A DNA stretch of 64,000 nt from CADEED01 sp035701825 (lineage in GTDB: Bacteria > Pseudomonadota > Gammaproteobacteria > Steroidobacterales > Steroidobacteraceae). The notes beneath the pieces are model-generated. The model worked only from the letters and a program-made list of their open reading frames with translations, made no database searches and was not told the origin of the DNA. Below are positions 7,873-19,260 of this stretch, piece after piece. The stretch lies in assembly GCA_035701825.1 (NCBI GenBank), contig DASSRK010000140.1, forward strand, positions 1 through 64,000. The letters are read 5' to 3'. The stretch's first letter is position 1. Every line of letters starts with the position of its first letter. A program made the position numbers and the translations under genes.

Positions 7873-9825
7873 TCACTCGCACGCGAAATCACTCGCCGTG
7901 ATCGGCTTGCAGCCATCGCCCCACCGGCCCGTCTGTCGCCAGTAGTCCGCGACCCCGGTCTCGATCAACAGCTGCCTGAAGTCCGGATGCGCGCGCACCC
8001 GCGAATATGGCGCGTTCCAGAGCAGCACGTACCAATACTGAGGCATCGCGCGCTGCTCGAATCCCTCGGAGAATTCCAATGTCCTGCGCATCGCGGCCAC
8101 GGCGAGCCCGGCATCGCCCAACGCGTCGGCCACGAACATCACGAGTTCGGAGTCATGCCTGTCGTGCGTCTCCGCCAGCGTCCCGCGCGCACGCGCGAGC
8201 ATGGCCGCCCGATCATCCAGCACCTCGCCCAGGCCGCGGAAGAACGGCGTGCCATAGTCAACCTGCTTCACCAGCTTGCGATGCAGTCCGCGCAATTCCT
8301 CGATCCCGCCCGCGCGCTTGCCCGCCAGCTGGCGAAAGAAGGCGACGAAGGTGGGTTCGTCCTGGTTGCCCTGCAGTGTCAGGCCGCGCTGGTATTCGGC
8401 CTCGGCATCCTGGAAGCGGCGCGCGGCGGTGTAGTCGAACTGCAGGTCGCGCGACAGGAAGATCGCCGTGGGCTCGACCGCGCGGACCTGTTCGACCAGC
8501 GCGATCGTGTCGTTGAGGTGGCCCATGGCGTAGATCATGTACGCGTAGTCCCAGACACGCTCCTTGGTGGGCGGCCCCGTATTGGCGATGTCCCTGGCCA
8601 GCGCGATGGCTTCGGCTCGCTTGCCTTCGAGCCACAACGCATTGGAGCGGTCGCGCTTCGCGATCCAGCTGTCCGGCGCGCCGCGCGCGATCTGCTTGCG
8701 TACCTCGACGCCTTCCGCCCGCAGCCGCGCGGCCTGCACCGCGTCGACCTCGCGTGCCATCGAGTCCAGTGAGCTCGCCAATGCATCCAGGCACAGCACG
8801 CAACGCGGATCGAGCGCGACCATTTCGCGCGCCAGCTGCAGTCGCTCGCGGCGATGCTCGAAGTCGTAGAGCTCCAGCATCAACGTGCTGCGCCAGCGGA
8901 GATAGCGCTCATAAGCCTGGACGTTCGTGGTGCCACCCTGCTCACGGTTGAAAGTCACCGCGTCCAGCTTCACGCTGAGCGCGCGCGCCACGTCGCGCGA
9001 GATTTCCTCCTGCACCGCGAACACGTTGCGCAACTCGCGCGCATAGGTCTGCGACCAGAGGTGGCTGCCATCGACCGTGCGAATCAACTGCGCCGTGACG
9101 CGCAGCCGGTCGCCCGACTTGCGCACGCTCCCCTCGAGCAGGTGGGAGACGCCGAGTTTCCGACCCACGTCGCGCAGGTCATCGTTGCGGCCCTTGAACG
9201 AAAAACTGGACGAGCGCCCGACCACGCGGATCGCCGGTACCTGCGCGAGCTGATCGAGGATTTCCTCCGCCAGTCCGTCGGCCAGGTATTCCTGGTCGTG
9301 GGACTGCGACAGATCGGCGAACGGCAGCACCGCGAGCGAAGGGCGCTTCTCGTCCGCAGGTGCACCTCCCATGACGGCGGCCGTGGTCGTCGGCAATTCC
9401 GGGCGCAGCCAGATGAACGCACCGAACGTCACCGCGAGTGCGATGACCGCGCATGCGCCGGCCCAGTGCCATCGCTTGCGCAACGGCGGCGACCCGGCGA
9501 GCACTTTCGGAGGCAGGTCGAACCGGTAGCCGATGCCGTGCACGGTGTGCAGCAGGCGAGGATTCTGCGCGTCCTCGCCGAGTGCCTGCCGCAAGAGGCT
9601 CGTGACCCGGTTCAGCACGCCCGGGGTGACGTGCCGGTGACCCCATACCGCGTCCAGGATCTCGTCGCGGCCGAACACGCGCCCAGGTGAACCGACCAGC
9701 AGCGCGAGCACGGCGAAGGCCTTGGGTTCCAGCGCCTGCTCGACTCCACCGCGGGTCAGCCGCCGGCCCGCGAGGTCGATCACCACGTCATCGAAGGCAA
9801 GGCTTTCCGGCGTCGTCTGGGTCAT
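7873..9825 (-). CDS. CadC-like membrane regulator: winged helix, TM, TolB-like domain, TPRs
   Basis: A 650-residue protein. Residues 1-105 form an OmpR/PhoB-type winged helix (LEPKAFAVLALLVGSPGRV, then DEILDAVWG and the ...TVHGIGYRF end). One transmembrane segment lies around 118-140, followed by a TolB-like N-terminal domain (SLAVLPFADLS...EYLADGLAEEILDQLAQV) and a long helical TPR-like tail. This layout is that of CadC/ToxR-type one-component regulators that bind DNA directly from the membrane. The ATG is preceded by AGAGGA. A second regulator of the same plan, without the TM segment, lies at 61369-62997. The gene converges with the M28 operon; its targets are unknown. Confidence 0.87.
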   Translation of the reverse strand: MTQTTPESLAFDDVVIDLAGRRLTRGGVEQALEPKAFAVLALLVGSPGRVFGRDEILDAVWGHRHVTPGVLNRVTSLLRQALGEDAQNPRLLHTVHGIGYRFDLPPKVLAGSPPLRKRWHWAGACAVIALAVTFGAFIWLRPELPTTTAAVMGGAPADEKRPSLAVLPFADLSQSHDQEYLADGLAEEILDQLAQVPAIRVVGRSSSFSFKGRNDDLRDVGRKLGVSHLLEGSVRKSGDRLRVTAQLIRTVDGSHLWSQTYARELRNVFAVQEEISRDVARALSVKLDAVTFNREQGGTTNVQAYERYLRWRSTLMLELYDFEHRRERLQLAREMVALDPRCVLCLDALASSLDSMAREVDAVQAARLRAEGVEVRKQIARGAPDSWIAKRDRSNALWLEGKRAEAIALARDIANTGPPTKERVWDYAYMIYAMGHLNDTIALVEQVRAVEPTAIFLSRDLQFDYTAARRFQDAEAEYQRGLTLQGNQDEPTFVAFFRQLAGKRAGGIEELRGLHRKLVKQVDYGTPFFRGLGEVLDDRAAMLARARGTLAETHDRHDSELVMFVADALGDAGLAVAAMRRTLEFSEGFEQRAMPQYWYVLLWNAPYSRVRAHPDFRQLLIETGVADYWRQTGRWGDGCKPITASDFACE

Positions 9826-10005
9826 TCATTCCTCTGCGGGGGAACCCGTGTAGCAAATGTACAGGGCCCTGGCAGCGGACCTAAGGCATTGATGGGCCTT
9901 CCCCAAGCTTTTCCTCACACCGCCCTCGAGTGTCCGAAGCCCGCCGACCGGATGCTCGCCGGGCCGGACATCCGCCGGCGCCACGCCAGGCTCTGTGAGA
10001 CGACC

Positions 10006-10839
10006 ATGAACATCGCTGCGCACACCGCACAGATCGCGGTCCGTTGGACCGGTCGCACCTTTTATATAGCGGCGTTCCTGGGCTTGGTGACTTTCGGCGG
10101 CTACATCCTGCTGCGGGCCACGGGCGCGACCTTCCAGAACTTCCAGCAGTGGAAGGACCTGGTCTCGGGCGCCGGGAAGCTGGCGGCGACGGACTGGATT
10201 GCCGGCGTCGGGATCGGCATGCACTACTTCATGGGCGCCGTACTGGTACTTGCCTGGCCCATCCTGTTCTCCAGGCGGATCCGCATTCGTCATCGCCTCC
10301 TGCATCGCTGGACCGGCCGGGTGTACGTGACCGCGGGCCTGCTGGCGGGCGTCGGCGGCTTGTCGTTCATCCTGGCCCACCGCAACGGCGGTGCGCCGCA
10401 CATCGCGTTCGCGATCTGGGGTGGCGTGATGATGCTGAGTTCGGTGCTGGCCTTGGTGCACGCACGCGCGAAGCGCTTCGACCAGCACCGCGCGTGGGCG
10501 ATCCGCCTGTTCGCCATGGTGCTCGGCTCCTGGATCTTCGATCTCGAGTACCGCGCGTGGGAGGACCTGGCGGGCGGCGTCGGCATCGGGACGACGAAGG
10601 AGCCCGGACGGTTCGACTATGCGATCAACTACCTCTTCTTCGTGCCGAACCTGCTGGTGGCGGAATACTTCATCCGCAATTGCCACAAGAAGTTCGACCC
10701 TCGGCGCGCCCTCGAGTGGGCGGGGTTGGCGGCAGCCGTCGCCGTCGGCGCGATATTCATCTACACGATCGCCGCGGTGAGCGCGACGCAGGGCGGGAAA
10801 TACGGCCAGCACCTGCTCAGACTATTGGCCGGCGGCTGA
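10006..10839 (+). CDS. DUF2306 multi-spanning membrane protein
   Basis: A 277-residue protein from the ATG at 10006; an in-frame ATG at 9889 would add 39 charged residues unlikely to precede a membrane protein. It has about seven hydrophobic segments and the DUF2306 pattern: MHYFMGAVLVLAWPILF, HRLLHRWTGRVYV, and an AKRFDQHRAWAIRLFA segment. The conserved histidines suggest haem or metal coordination, but function is not established for the family. The last 18 bases overlap the converging DDAH gene. Confidence 0.82.
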   Translation: MNIAAHTAQIAVRWTGRTFYIAAFLGLVTFGGYILLRATGATFQNFQQWKDLVSGAGKLAATDWIAGVGIGMHYFMGAVLVLAWPILFSRRIRIRHRLLHRWTGRVYVTAGLLAGVGGLSFILAHRNGGAPHIAFAIWGGVMMLSSVLALVHARAKRFDQHRAWAIRLFAMVLGSWIFDLEYRAWEDLAGGVGIGTTKEPGRFDYAINYLFFVPNLLVAEYFIRNCHKKFDPRRALEWAGLAAAVAVGAIFIYTIAAVSATQGGKYGQHLLRLLAGG

Positions 10840-11619
10840 CCGGTCGAACCAGCGGAGCGACATGCAGGAAAGACCTGCGTCGATCCTGCCGATTTCGCCG
10901 ACCGGCAGCGGCACCACGTCCAGCCCGTGATCCGCCAGCAGCTCCGCGGTCCGCGGGCAGCTGGCATTGACGAGCATCGTATCGTTCACGCGGACGGCGT
11001 TGGCCGCGGCACGTTCATCGCGGGGCACGACGAGGATCCTGAAACCGTCGAACAATCCGCTCGCCGCGAGCTCTTCGGTGGCGAGCACCGTATCCTCGTC
11101 GACCAGCGAGCAGTCCGACTTCAGGTGCAGCGTGCCGCGCGGCGTGCCGACTACCTTGCTGGCGACGCCGATGTTTTTCAGCAAGACCTGCAGCGCCGCG
11201 GCGCCCGCTTCGTCCGTGCGTGCGGACCGGCCGATGAACGCAACCCTGGGCGTGACCAGGACGTCGCCCCCGTCGGCATGGCCCGTGCCGAGCCGCAGGA
11301 TCGCGGGAAATCGCGCCGCGAGCGTGGGCGCCAGCGCCTGCGCTTCCGGCGCGCGACTGGGCGCGCCCGGCCGCAACAGCACGGCCGCGTCACTGAATAC
11401 CAGCGCCGGGTCCTCGACGAAGATCGAATCGGGAAATTGTTCCAGCGCGTCGAGCACGGTGACCTGCACGCCGGCCTGCCGCAGGGCCTCGATGTACACC
11501 GCCTGTTCGGCCAGCACCTTCTCGAATACCGGGGCCGGTCCCGGTCGAGCGCGAACGCCCTCGACCACGCTCCTGCCGGGCAGCCGGACGATCGCGGAGT
11601 TGAAATCGAAAACGCGCAT
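10822..11619 (-). CDS. Dimethylarginine dimethylaminohydrolase (DDAH)
   Basis: A 265-residue enzyme of the guanidine-modifying (amidinotransferase) superfamily, hydrolysing N-methylated arginine to citrulline and methylamines. Visible signatures: substrate-binding FVEDP (E69-D70), GHADGGDV, catalytic His165 in LHLKSDCSLVD, and the nucleophile Cys252 in LSCMSLRWF close to the C-terminus. The start chosen is MRVFDFN at 11619, preceded by GAGGTG; the 37 residues available upstream look non-coding and overlap the divergent gene. It may use methylarginines as a nitrogen source; an arginine deiminase-like activity is the alternative. Confidence 0.9.
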   Translation of the reverse strand: MRVFDFNSAIVRLPGRSVVEGVRARPGPAPVFEKVLAEQAVYIEALRQAGVQVTVLDALEQFPDSIFVEDPALVFSDAAVLLRPGAPSRAPEAQALAPTLAARFPAILRLGTGHADGGDVLVTPRVAFIGRSARTDEAGAAALQVLLKNIGVASKVVGTPRGTLHLKSDCSLVDEDTVLATEELAASGLFDGFRILVVPRDERAAANAVRVNDTMLVNASCPRTAELLADHGLDVVPLPVGEIGRIDAGLSCMSLRWFDRSAAGQ

Positions 11620-11704
11620 GCGCACCTCGCGGCGACAGTAATGCAAATCGGCGCGCATACCGAGACCCTTGGCAGGTTGGCCGATGGTTTGATATGAGAC
11701 TGCC

Positions 11705-12688
11705 ATGCAATACAAACCCCTCGGCCGCACCGGCTACGAAGTCTCCACCGTCAGTTTCGGCGCCTGGGCCATCGGCGGCACCTGGGGCGAGGTGAACGAT
11801 GCCGAGGCCCTGCGCTGCCTGCATCGCGCACTCGATCTCGGCGTCAACTTCTTCGACACGGCCGACGTGTACGGCGACGGCCACAGCGAGCGGTTGCTGG
11901 CGCGGCTGCGCCGCGAGCGTCGCGATCCGTTCTGGGTGGCCACCAAGGTCGGGCGCCGCTCGAGTCCGCACACCGCCGCGAGCTACAACCGCGAGAACCT
12001 GACGGCGTACGTCGAGCGTTGCCTGAAGAACCTCGAGGTCACGGCGCTGGACCTCGTGCAGATCCACTGCCCGCCCACCGACGTCTACTACATGCCCGAG
12101 GTCTTCGGCGTGCTGGACGACCTGGTGAAGGCCGGCAAGGTGCGCTACTACGGCGCCAGCGTCGAACGCGTCGAGGAAGGACTCAAGGCGCTGGAATATC
12201 CGCAACTGCAGACCCTGCAGGTGATATTCAACGTGCTGCGCCAGCGTCCCGCGGAGCTGCTGTTCCCGCAGGCGATGGCGCGCAAGGTCGGCATCCTCGC
12301 GCGCCTGCCGCTCTCTTCCGGGATGCTCACCGGCAAGATGACGCGCACCACGCGGTTCCACGCCGACGACCACCGCGCCTTCAATCGCGAGGGCGCGGCC
12401 TTCGACAAGGGCGAGACTTTCTCCGGCTTCGACTACGAGCGCGGACTCGAGGTCGTGGAGAAATTGCGCGCGCGGCTGCCGGCGGGCATGACCCTGCCCG
12501 AGCTCGCGCTGCGCTTCATCGCATCGTTCCCCGCCGTGACCTGTTCGATCCCGGGGGCACGCACGGTCGCGCAGGTGGAGCAGAACGTGGCGGCCGGGTC
12601 GAAAGGGCCGCTCGATCCCGCGCTGCTGTCCGAGCTCGCGCGCATCTACGCGAACGACGTCAGGCCGTTCGTTCACCAGCGTTGGTGA
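11705..12688 (+). CDS. Aldo/keto reductase
   Basis: A 327-residue (alpha/beta)8 NADPH-dependent oxidoreductase. The catalytic tetrad is present: Asp51 and Tyr56 in DTADVYG, Lys81 in VATKVG, His121 in VQIHCPP. The C-terminal cofactor block is seen as SIPGARTVAQVEQNV. Length and motifs match the bacterial AKR group related to YghZ/YhdN and general stress protein 69. The physiological carbonyl substrate cannot be told. It starts 85 bases from the divergent DDAH gene, so their promoters lie back to back. Confidence 0.92.
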   Translation: MQYKPLGRTGYEVSTVSFGAWAIGGTWGEVNDAEALRCLHRALDLGVNFFDTADVYGDGHSERLLARLRRERRDPFWVATKVGRRSSPHTAASYNRENLTAYVERCLKNLEVTALDLVQIHCPPTDVYYMPEVFGVLDDLVKAGKVRYYGASVERVEEGLKALEYPQLQTLQVIFNVLRQRPAELLFPQAMARKVGILARLPLSSGMLTGKMTRTTRFHADDHRAFNREGAAFDKGETFSGFDYERGLEVVEKLRARLPAGMTLPELALRFIASFPAVTCSIPGARTVAQVEQNVAAGSKGPLDPALLSELARIYANDVRPFVHQRW

Positions 12689-12775
12689 AATGGGCGGCGG
12701 TGGATGGTCGCGGGCCATCGCGTCCGCTACGCTTCGGCACCTTTCGCAAAAGCAATGGCCCGCCGCGACCCGCCC

Positions 12776-15085
<2,310 letters not shown>

Positions 15086-15187
15086 GCGACTCGACCCTCG
15101 GGAGGCGCTCCGCCCCGCCCGGGTGAGATGGGCGTTGTCTTCGCCACAGATAGCTGCGAACGCCCGAACCAACCAGAGGGAAGCGTC

Positions 15188-17416
15188 ATGCGCGGCATCC
15201 TGATCATCGTCAAGCTTTTCTGTGCCCTGGCTTTGTTGGCGGCATCGAGCACGAGTTCGATGGCCGACACCCTCAGGGTCGACTTCACCGCCCGCGTCTA
15301 CAGCGTGGACGGGGCAGCGACGCCGTACTTTCACGCCAATGACCTGGTGAGTGGCTATTACATCTACCAGGGCACTCCCACGGTCGGGACCGAGGCTGAC
15401 TTCGGCGTGCGGGAGATGGTGGTCGACTTCCCCGGCGTGCGCTACGAAATCAACACGGCGCACGCGCCCAACGGCGTGTTCGTCATCAACGACCGGGACT
15501 ATGGAAATCCGGCCACAGACCTCGACGACATCTACATCTTCAACACGTGGGTGTTCGACACCGCCACGCCGACACCGGGATTTCCCGCTAACAACTTCCA
15601 GTTCCGGCTCGAGGCGCGCGGCATGCCTCCGGTGAACATGTTCACCCCCGGACAGGCCTTGTTCGCGCCACCCGCGCTCGCCGCCGCGACTTACGGAAAC
15701 TGGGGCGTGCTGCAGGACCCGAATTTCAACCGCGTCTGGTTCACGCTCACCTCGATATCGACGACTGTGATCCCGGAAGGACCCCCGACCATCCAGATCG
15801 ACACGAATGCCTTCGGCGGTGAGTGGCAGATCAGCGGTGTCACGGACTGGACCACCGGCCCACGCGCCGTGTCGCTCGAGCCCGGCACGTACACCGTCTA
15901 CGTCGGCAACCGCGGCTACTTCCGCATCGCGGTCGACGCGGCAGGACAGGTCGTGGTCACCGACGCCATCGGCAACGGCGCTTCCGCGATGGCGGCGACG
16001 GGTGGCTCGAAGACGTTGGGTTTCAACACGGTGGCGCTCGATGTCGACGCCGGAAGCTTCGGTGGCACCTGGCGATTCAGCCGTGTCGATGCGCATGCCG
16101 CCGGCGATCGCGTCGTCGACCTGGTGCCCGGGTTGTTCGAAGGCTATCAACTCGACATTGCGCAGGGATTCATCGTCGTCTCCATCGGCAGCGACTACGC
16201 GGTCACGGTGCAGGACGCCGTCGGCGAAGGCGCGTCAGCGGTGGCGGCCACGGGTGGAGTGCTGGCGTTGCACTTCAACACGGTCAATCTGCAGGTGAAC
16301 ACGGCCGCGTACGACGGCCAGTGGCGCATCGCGCGGACGACCAACTACCACAATGGCCCGGCATCGGCCTCCGTGGTACCCGGCGTACGCGGTGGCTACC
16401 AGGTCGATGTGGGCCCCGGTGCTTTCTGGATCGATGTCGGCGCGGGCGCCGCGGTGACGGTCGCCACCGATGGCGCGGCCACCGGCGGAACCGGCACCGT
16501 GACCTTCAACACAGTGCGGGTGTACGTCGATCCGGATCCGGACTCGGCGAGCTGGCAGTTCAGCCTCGTGGCCCAGGATTCGGGTGAAAAGGCGCTCGAC
16601 CTCGTACCCAACATCCTGACGGGCTACCTGTTCGAGTCGGGCGCCCAGTCGCAGTGGCTCGCCGTCAGCGCTCCGTGCGCCGTCAACCCGGCGCACTTCA
16701 CGCTGAACGGCACCGATTTCTCGGTGGGCTGCGGCGCGCCGGATGCGGACGGCGACGGGGTGCCGAACAGCACCGACAACTGCCCGCTCGTGGGCAACCC
16801 CGACCAGGTGGACCAGGATCTCGATCACCTCGGCAATGCCTGCGATGACGATCTCGACGGTGACGGCCGCGACAACGCGGTCGACAACTGCCCGAACATC
16901 GAGAACGCCGACCAGGCCGATCTAGACGGCGACGGACTCGGCGACCCCTGCGACAACGACGTGGACGGCGATGGCGTCGGTGCCGGCGACAACTGCCCGT
17001 CGCTTGCCAACCCGGACCAGGCGGACAGCGACGGCGACCAGGCGGGCAATGCCTGCGACGCCGACGACGACGGCGACTCCATACCTGACGCCTCGGACAA
17101 TTGCCCACTGACGTCCAATGCCAACCAGACCGACTTCAATGGCAATGGGCAGGGCGATGCGTGTGACGGGGACGTCGACGGCGACAGCGTTGCCAATGGG
17201 CCCGACCGCTGCCCGCTGACGCCGCCGGGCGCGCCGGTCGATCCGACCGGCTGCAATGGCGTGCAGCGAGTGGCGCTGCTCTGCAACCCCGATGCATTCG
17301 CCAACCATGGTCAATACGTCAGCTGCGTCGCCCACGCCGCGAACGACGCCGTTGCGGATGGCTTGCTGACTCCCGCCGAGAAGGCGCGACTGGTAAAGCA
17401 GGCGGCGCAGAAGTAA
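15188..17416 (+). CDS. Secreted protein with repeated beta modules and thrombospondin type 3 repeats
   Basis: A 742-residue protein from the ATG at 15188, preceded by AGAGGGA. It has a signal peptide (to about residue 26). Residues 30-210 form a unique beta domain; 215-500 hold three to four repeats of about 75 residues, each starting near VNTAAYDGQWRI / VDAGSFGGTWRF and ending VTVQDAVGEGASAVAATGG. From about 520 come calcium-binding thrombospondin type 3 repeats rich in DxDGDGxxxxxDNCP (repeat feature listed separately). A short helical tail ends the protein. Probably a calcium-stabilised surface or extracellular protein; no enzymatic motif seen. An intrinsic terminator follows. Confidence 0.8.
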   Translation: MRGILIIVKLFCALALLAASSTSSMADTLRVDFTARVYSVDGAATPYFHANDLVSGYYIYQGTPTVGTEADFGVREMVVDFPGVRYEINTAHAPNGVFVINDRDYGNPATDLDDIYIFNTWVFDTATPTPGFPANNFQFRLEARGMPPVNMFTPGQALFAPPALAAATYGNWGVLQDPNFNRVWFTLTSISTTVIPEGPPTIQIDTNAFGGEWQISGVTDWTTGPRAVSLEPGTYTVYVGNRGYFRIAVDAAGQVVVTDAIGNGASAMAATGGSKTLGFNTVALDVDAGSFGGTWRFSRVDAHAAGDRVVDLVPGLFEGYQLDIAQGFIVVSIGSDYAVTVQDAVGEGASAVAATGGVLALHFNTVNLQVNTAAYDGQWRIARTTNYHNGPASASVVPGVRGGYQVDVGPGAFWIDVGAGAAVTVATDGAATGGTGTVTFNTVRVYVDPDPDSASWQFSLVAQDSGEKALDLVPNILTGYLFESGAQSQWLAVSAPCAVNPAHFTLNGTDFSVGCGAPDADGDGVPNSTDNCPLVGNPDQVDQDLDHLGNACDDDLDGDGRDNAVDNCPNIENADQADLDGDGLGDPCDNDVDGDGVGAGDNCPSLANPDQADSDGDQAGNACDADDDGDSIPDASDNCPLTSNANQTDFNGNGQGDACDGDVDGDSVANGPDRCPLTPPGAPVDPTGCNGVQRVALLCNPDAFANHGQYVSCVAHAANDAVADGLLTPAEKARLVKQAAQK
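16738..17232 (+). repeat. Thrombospondin type 3 repeat block inside the secreted protein
   Basis: Five to six tandem units of about 36 residues carry DNCP, NPDQxDxDxDxxGNxCD and DxDGDGV elements. The repeat is coded by GAC/GGC-rich DNA and binds calcium in known TSP3 proteins. Confidence 0.8.
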
Positions 17417-17433
17417 ATCGACGTCGACACGAG

Positions 17434-17464
17434 AACCCCCGGCGACATCCCGCCGGGGGTTTTC
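17434..17464 (+). terminator. Intrinsic terminator after the TSP3 protein gene
   Basis: A perfect 9-bp stem, CCCCCGGCG (17436-17444) with CGCCGGGGG (17451-17459), six-base loop, flanked by AA upstream and TTTTCTGTTTT downstream. It lies 17 bases after the stop codon. This is a good rho-independent terminator on the plus strand. Confidence 0.88.
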
Positions 17465-17673
17465 TGTTTTGCCCACTGCGGGCTTCCCGCCCCCCCGATT
17501 GCGTGGCAATAAAGTCCCGCTCCCGCCGGTCGTATGGCGAGGCGCGGCTTACCGTGGCAGGCTCCGCCATCGAATCGGCCACGAGATCGATGTCAGGCCT
17601 GAGCCAGGCGTAAGGCTGGCGCGCTACAAGCGTACGGCAGCCAGAACTAACAATATCGAGTGGAGGAGCAGTC

Positions 17674-19260
17674 ATGAGCGCGTTTCCGCCCTATGCATTC
17701 TCGGGTTCACAACTCCGGTCCCTGGCCCCGAAATTCAGCCGCCGCGGCTTCATCGGCGGAGCCGCCGCGGTCACCGCCGCGTTGCCCGCCGCGCCGCTCT
17801 GGGCGGACACGCCGGCCGGCGCGGCACCGGCCGACGTCGCCGCGATCGGGCTTTCCGGCAAGCAGGTCACGCTCACCGCGGCCGACATCAAGGATCTGCG
17901 CGCCGGCTTCGGCGGGCAGGTGCTGCTCGCTCAGGACGGCGGATACGACCAGGCGCGCCGCGTCTGGAACGGCGCGTTCGATCGCCACCCTGCCCTGGTG
18001 GCACGGGCCGCCACCACCGCGGACGTGGCGAGGGCGGTGAGCTTCGCGCGCGCGCACGGCCTGTTGACGGCGGTCAAGGGTGGCGGCCACAGCATCTCGG
18101 GCCAGTCCACCTGCGAGGGCGGGATGATGATCGACCTGGGCCAGATGAAGGACGTGCAGGTCGACCGGGCTGCACGCCTCGCGAAAGCACAGGGCGGCGT
18201 ATTGCTGGCCGACGTCGACGCCCGGACCCAGCAGGTGGGCCTGGTGACACCCCTCGGCACCGCGTCGGACACCGGCATCGCCGGCCTCACGCTGGGTGGC
18301 GGCCAGGGACGACTGCAACGCACCCTCGGCCTGTCGTGCGACAACGTGCATTCCTATGAACTCGTGACCGCCGACGGCAAGGTGCTCGAGGTGAGCGCCA
18401 GCGAGAATCCGGATCTCTTCTGGGCGCTGCGCGGCGGCGGCGGCAATTTCGGCGTGGTGACGAGCTTCGAGTACCAGCTGCATCCGCTCGATCACCCGGT
18501 GCTGGCGGGCACGCGGCTGTACCCGTACGACAAGGCGCGCGACGTGCTCGACGCGTACTTCGAGCTCGGCTCGAAGGCACCGAAGGAACTCTCGTTGAGC
18601 GGCGGCATCACGGTCATCGGTCCCAACGGAGCATTGCCGCCGGGCAAGTACGCCGCGATCGAAGTGTTCTACAGCGGCAAGCCCGCCGACGGCGAACCGC
18701 TGATCGCGCCGCTGTCCAAGCTCGGCACGCCGCTGCGCGATGGCGTCAGCGCCAAGCCCTATGTACTGGCCCAGCTCGGCGCGACGGGTGCCGCGCCCCC
18801 CGCCTTGCCGCCGGGCCTCGGTGTGTACGTCAAGTCGGGCTTCCTCAACTCCGTGCCCGATACGCTGGTGAGCGAGATCCTCCATGTCTGCGACAACGCG
18901 CCGCCGTGGTGCCAGGGCATCGGCCTCGGCGCGCTGGGTGGCGCGATCTCGCAGGTCAAACCGGATGCCACGGCCTATTGGAATCGTGCCGCGCAGTGGG
19001 ACCTGCTGGTGTTCGCCGCCTGGATGGACCATTCCCAGGACGAGCACAACGCCCAGGTGATGCGCGGCCTGTGGAAGACGTTCGAGCCATTCACCAAGGG
19101 CTACTACGTGAACACCGAGCCGTCGGAAAGCGAGCAGCGGCTGCGCGCCACCTATGGCGACAACTATCCGCGGCTGGTGCAGCTCAAGGGCAAGTACGAC
19201 CCCGACAACCTGTTCCGCCTCAACGCGAACATCCGGCCAGCTGGCCGGGCAGGTAGTTAG
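17674..19260 (+). CDS. Tat-exported FAD-linked oxidase (berberine-bridge-enzyme type)
   Basis: A 528-residue protein preceded by GGAGGAG. A twin-arginine signal (SRRGFIGG, then an Ala-rich h-region) is visible near residues 22-45. The FAD-binding type 4 (PP-loop) domain shows VARAATTADVARAVSFAR, GGGHSISG with His139 as the probable 8-alpha-histidyl flavin link, and GIAGLTLGGGQGRL. The C-terminal BBE segment ends in KYDPDNLFRLNANI. The Cys used by bi-covalent relatives is not seen at the expected place, so a single covalent link is likely. Members oxidise sugars, alcohols or alkaloid-like compounds with oxygen; substrate unknown. Its last four bases overlap the converging GGDEF/EAL gene. Confidence 0.88.
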   Translation: MSAFPPYAFSGSQLRSLAPKFSRRGFIGGAAAVTAALPAAPLWADTPAGAAPADVAAIGLSGKQVTLTAADIKDLRAGFGGQVLLAQDGGYDQARRVWNGAFDRHPALVARAATTADVARAVSFARAHGLLTAVKGGGHSISGQSTCEGGMMIDLGQMKDVQVDRAARLAKAQGGVLLADVDARTQQVGLVTPLGTASDTGIAGLTLGGGQGRLQRTLGLSCDNVHSYELVTADGKVLEVSASENPDLFWALRGGGGNFGVVTSFEYQLHPLDHPVLAGTRLYPYDKARDVLDAYFELGSKAPKELSLSGGITVIGPNGALPPGKYAAIEVFYSGKPADGEPLIAPLSKLGTPLRDGVSAKPYVLAQLGATGAAPPALPPGLGVYVKSGFLNSVPDTLVSEILHVCDNAPPWCQGIGLGALGGAISQVKPDATAYWNRAAQWDLLVFAAWMDHSQDEHNAQVMRGLWKTFEPFTKGYYVNTEPSESEQRLRATYGDNYPRLVQLKGKYDPDNLFRLNANIRPAGRAGS

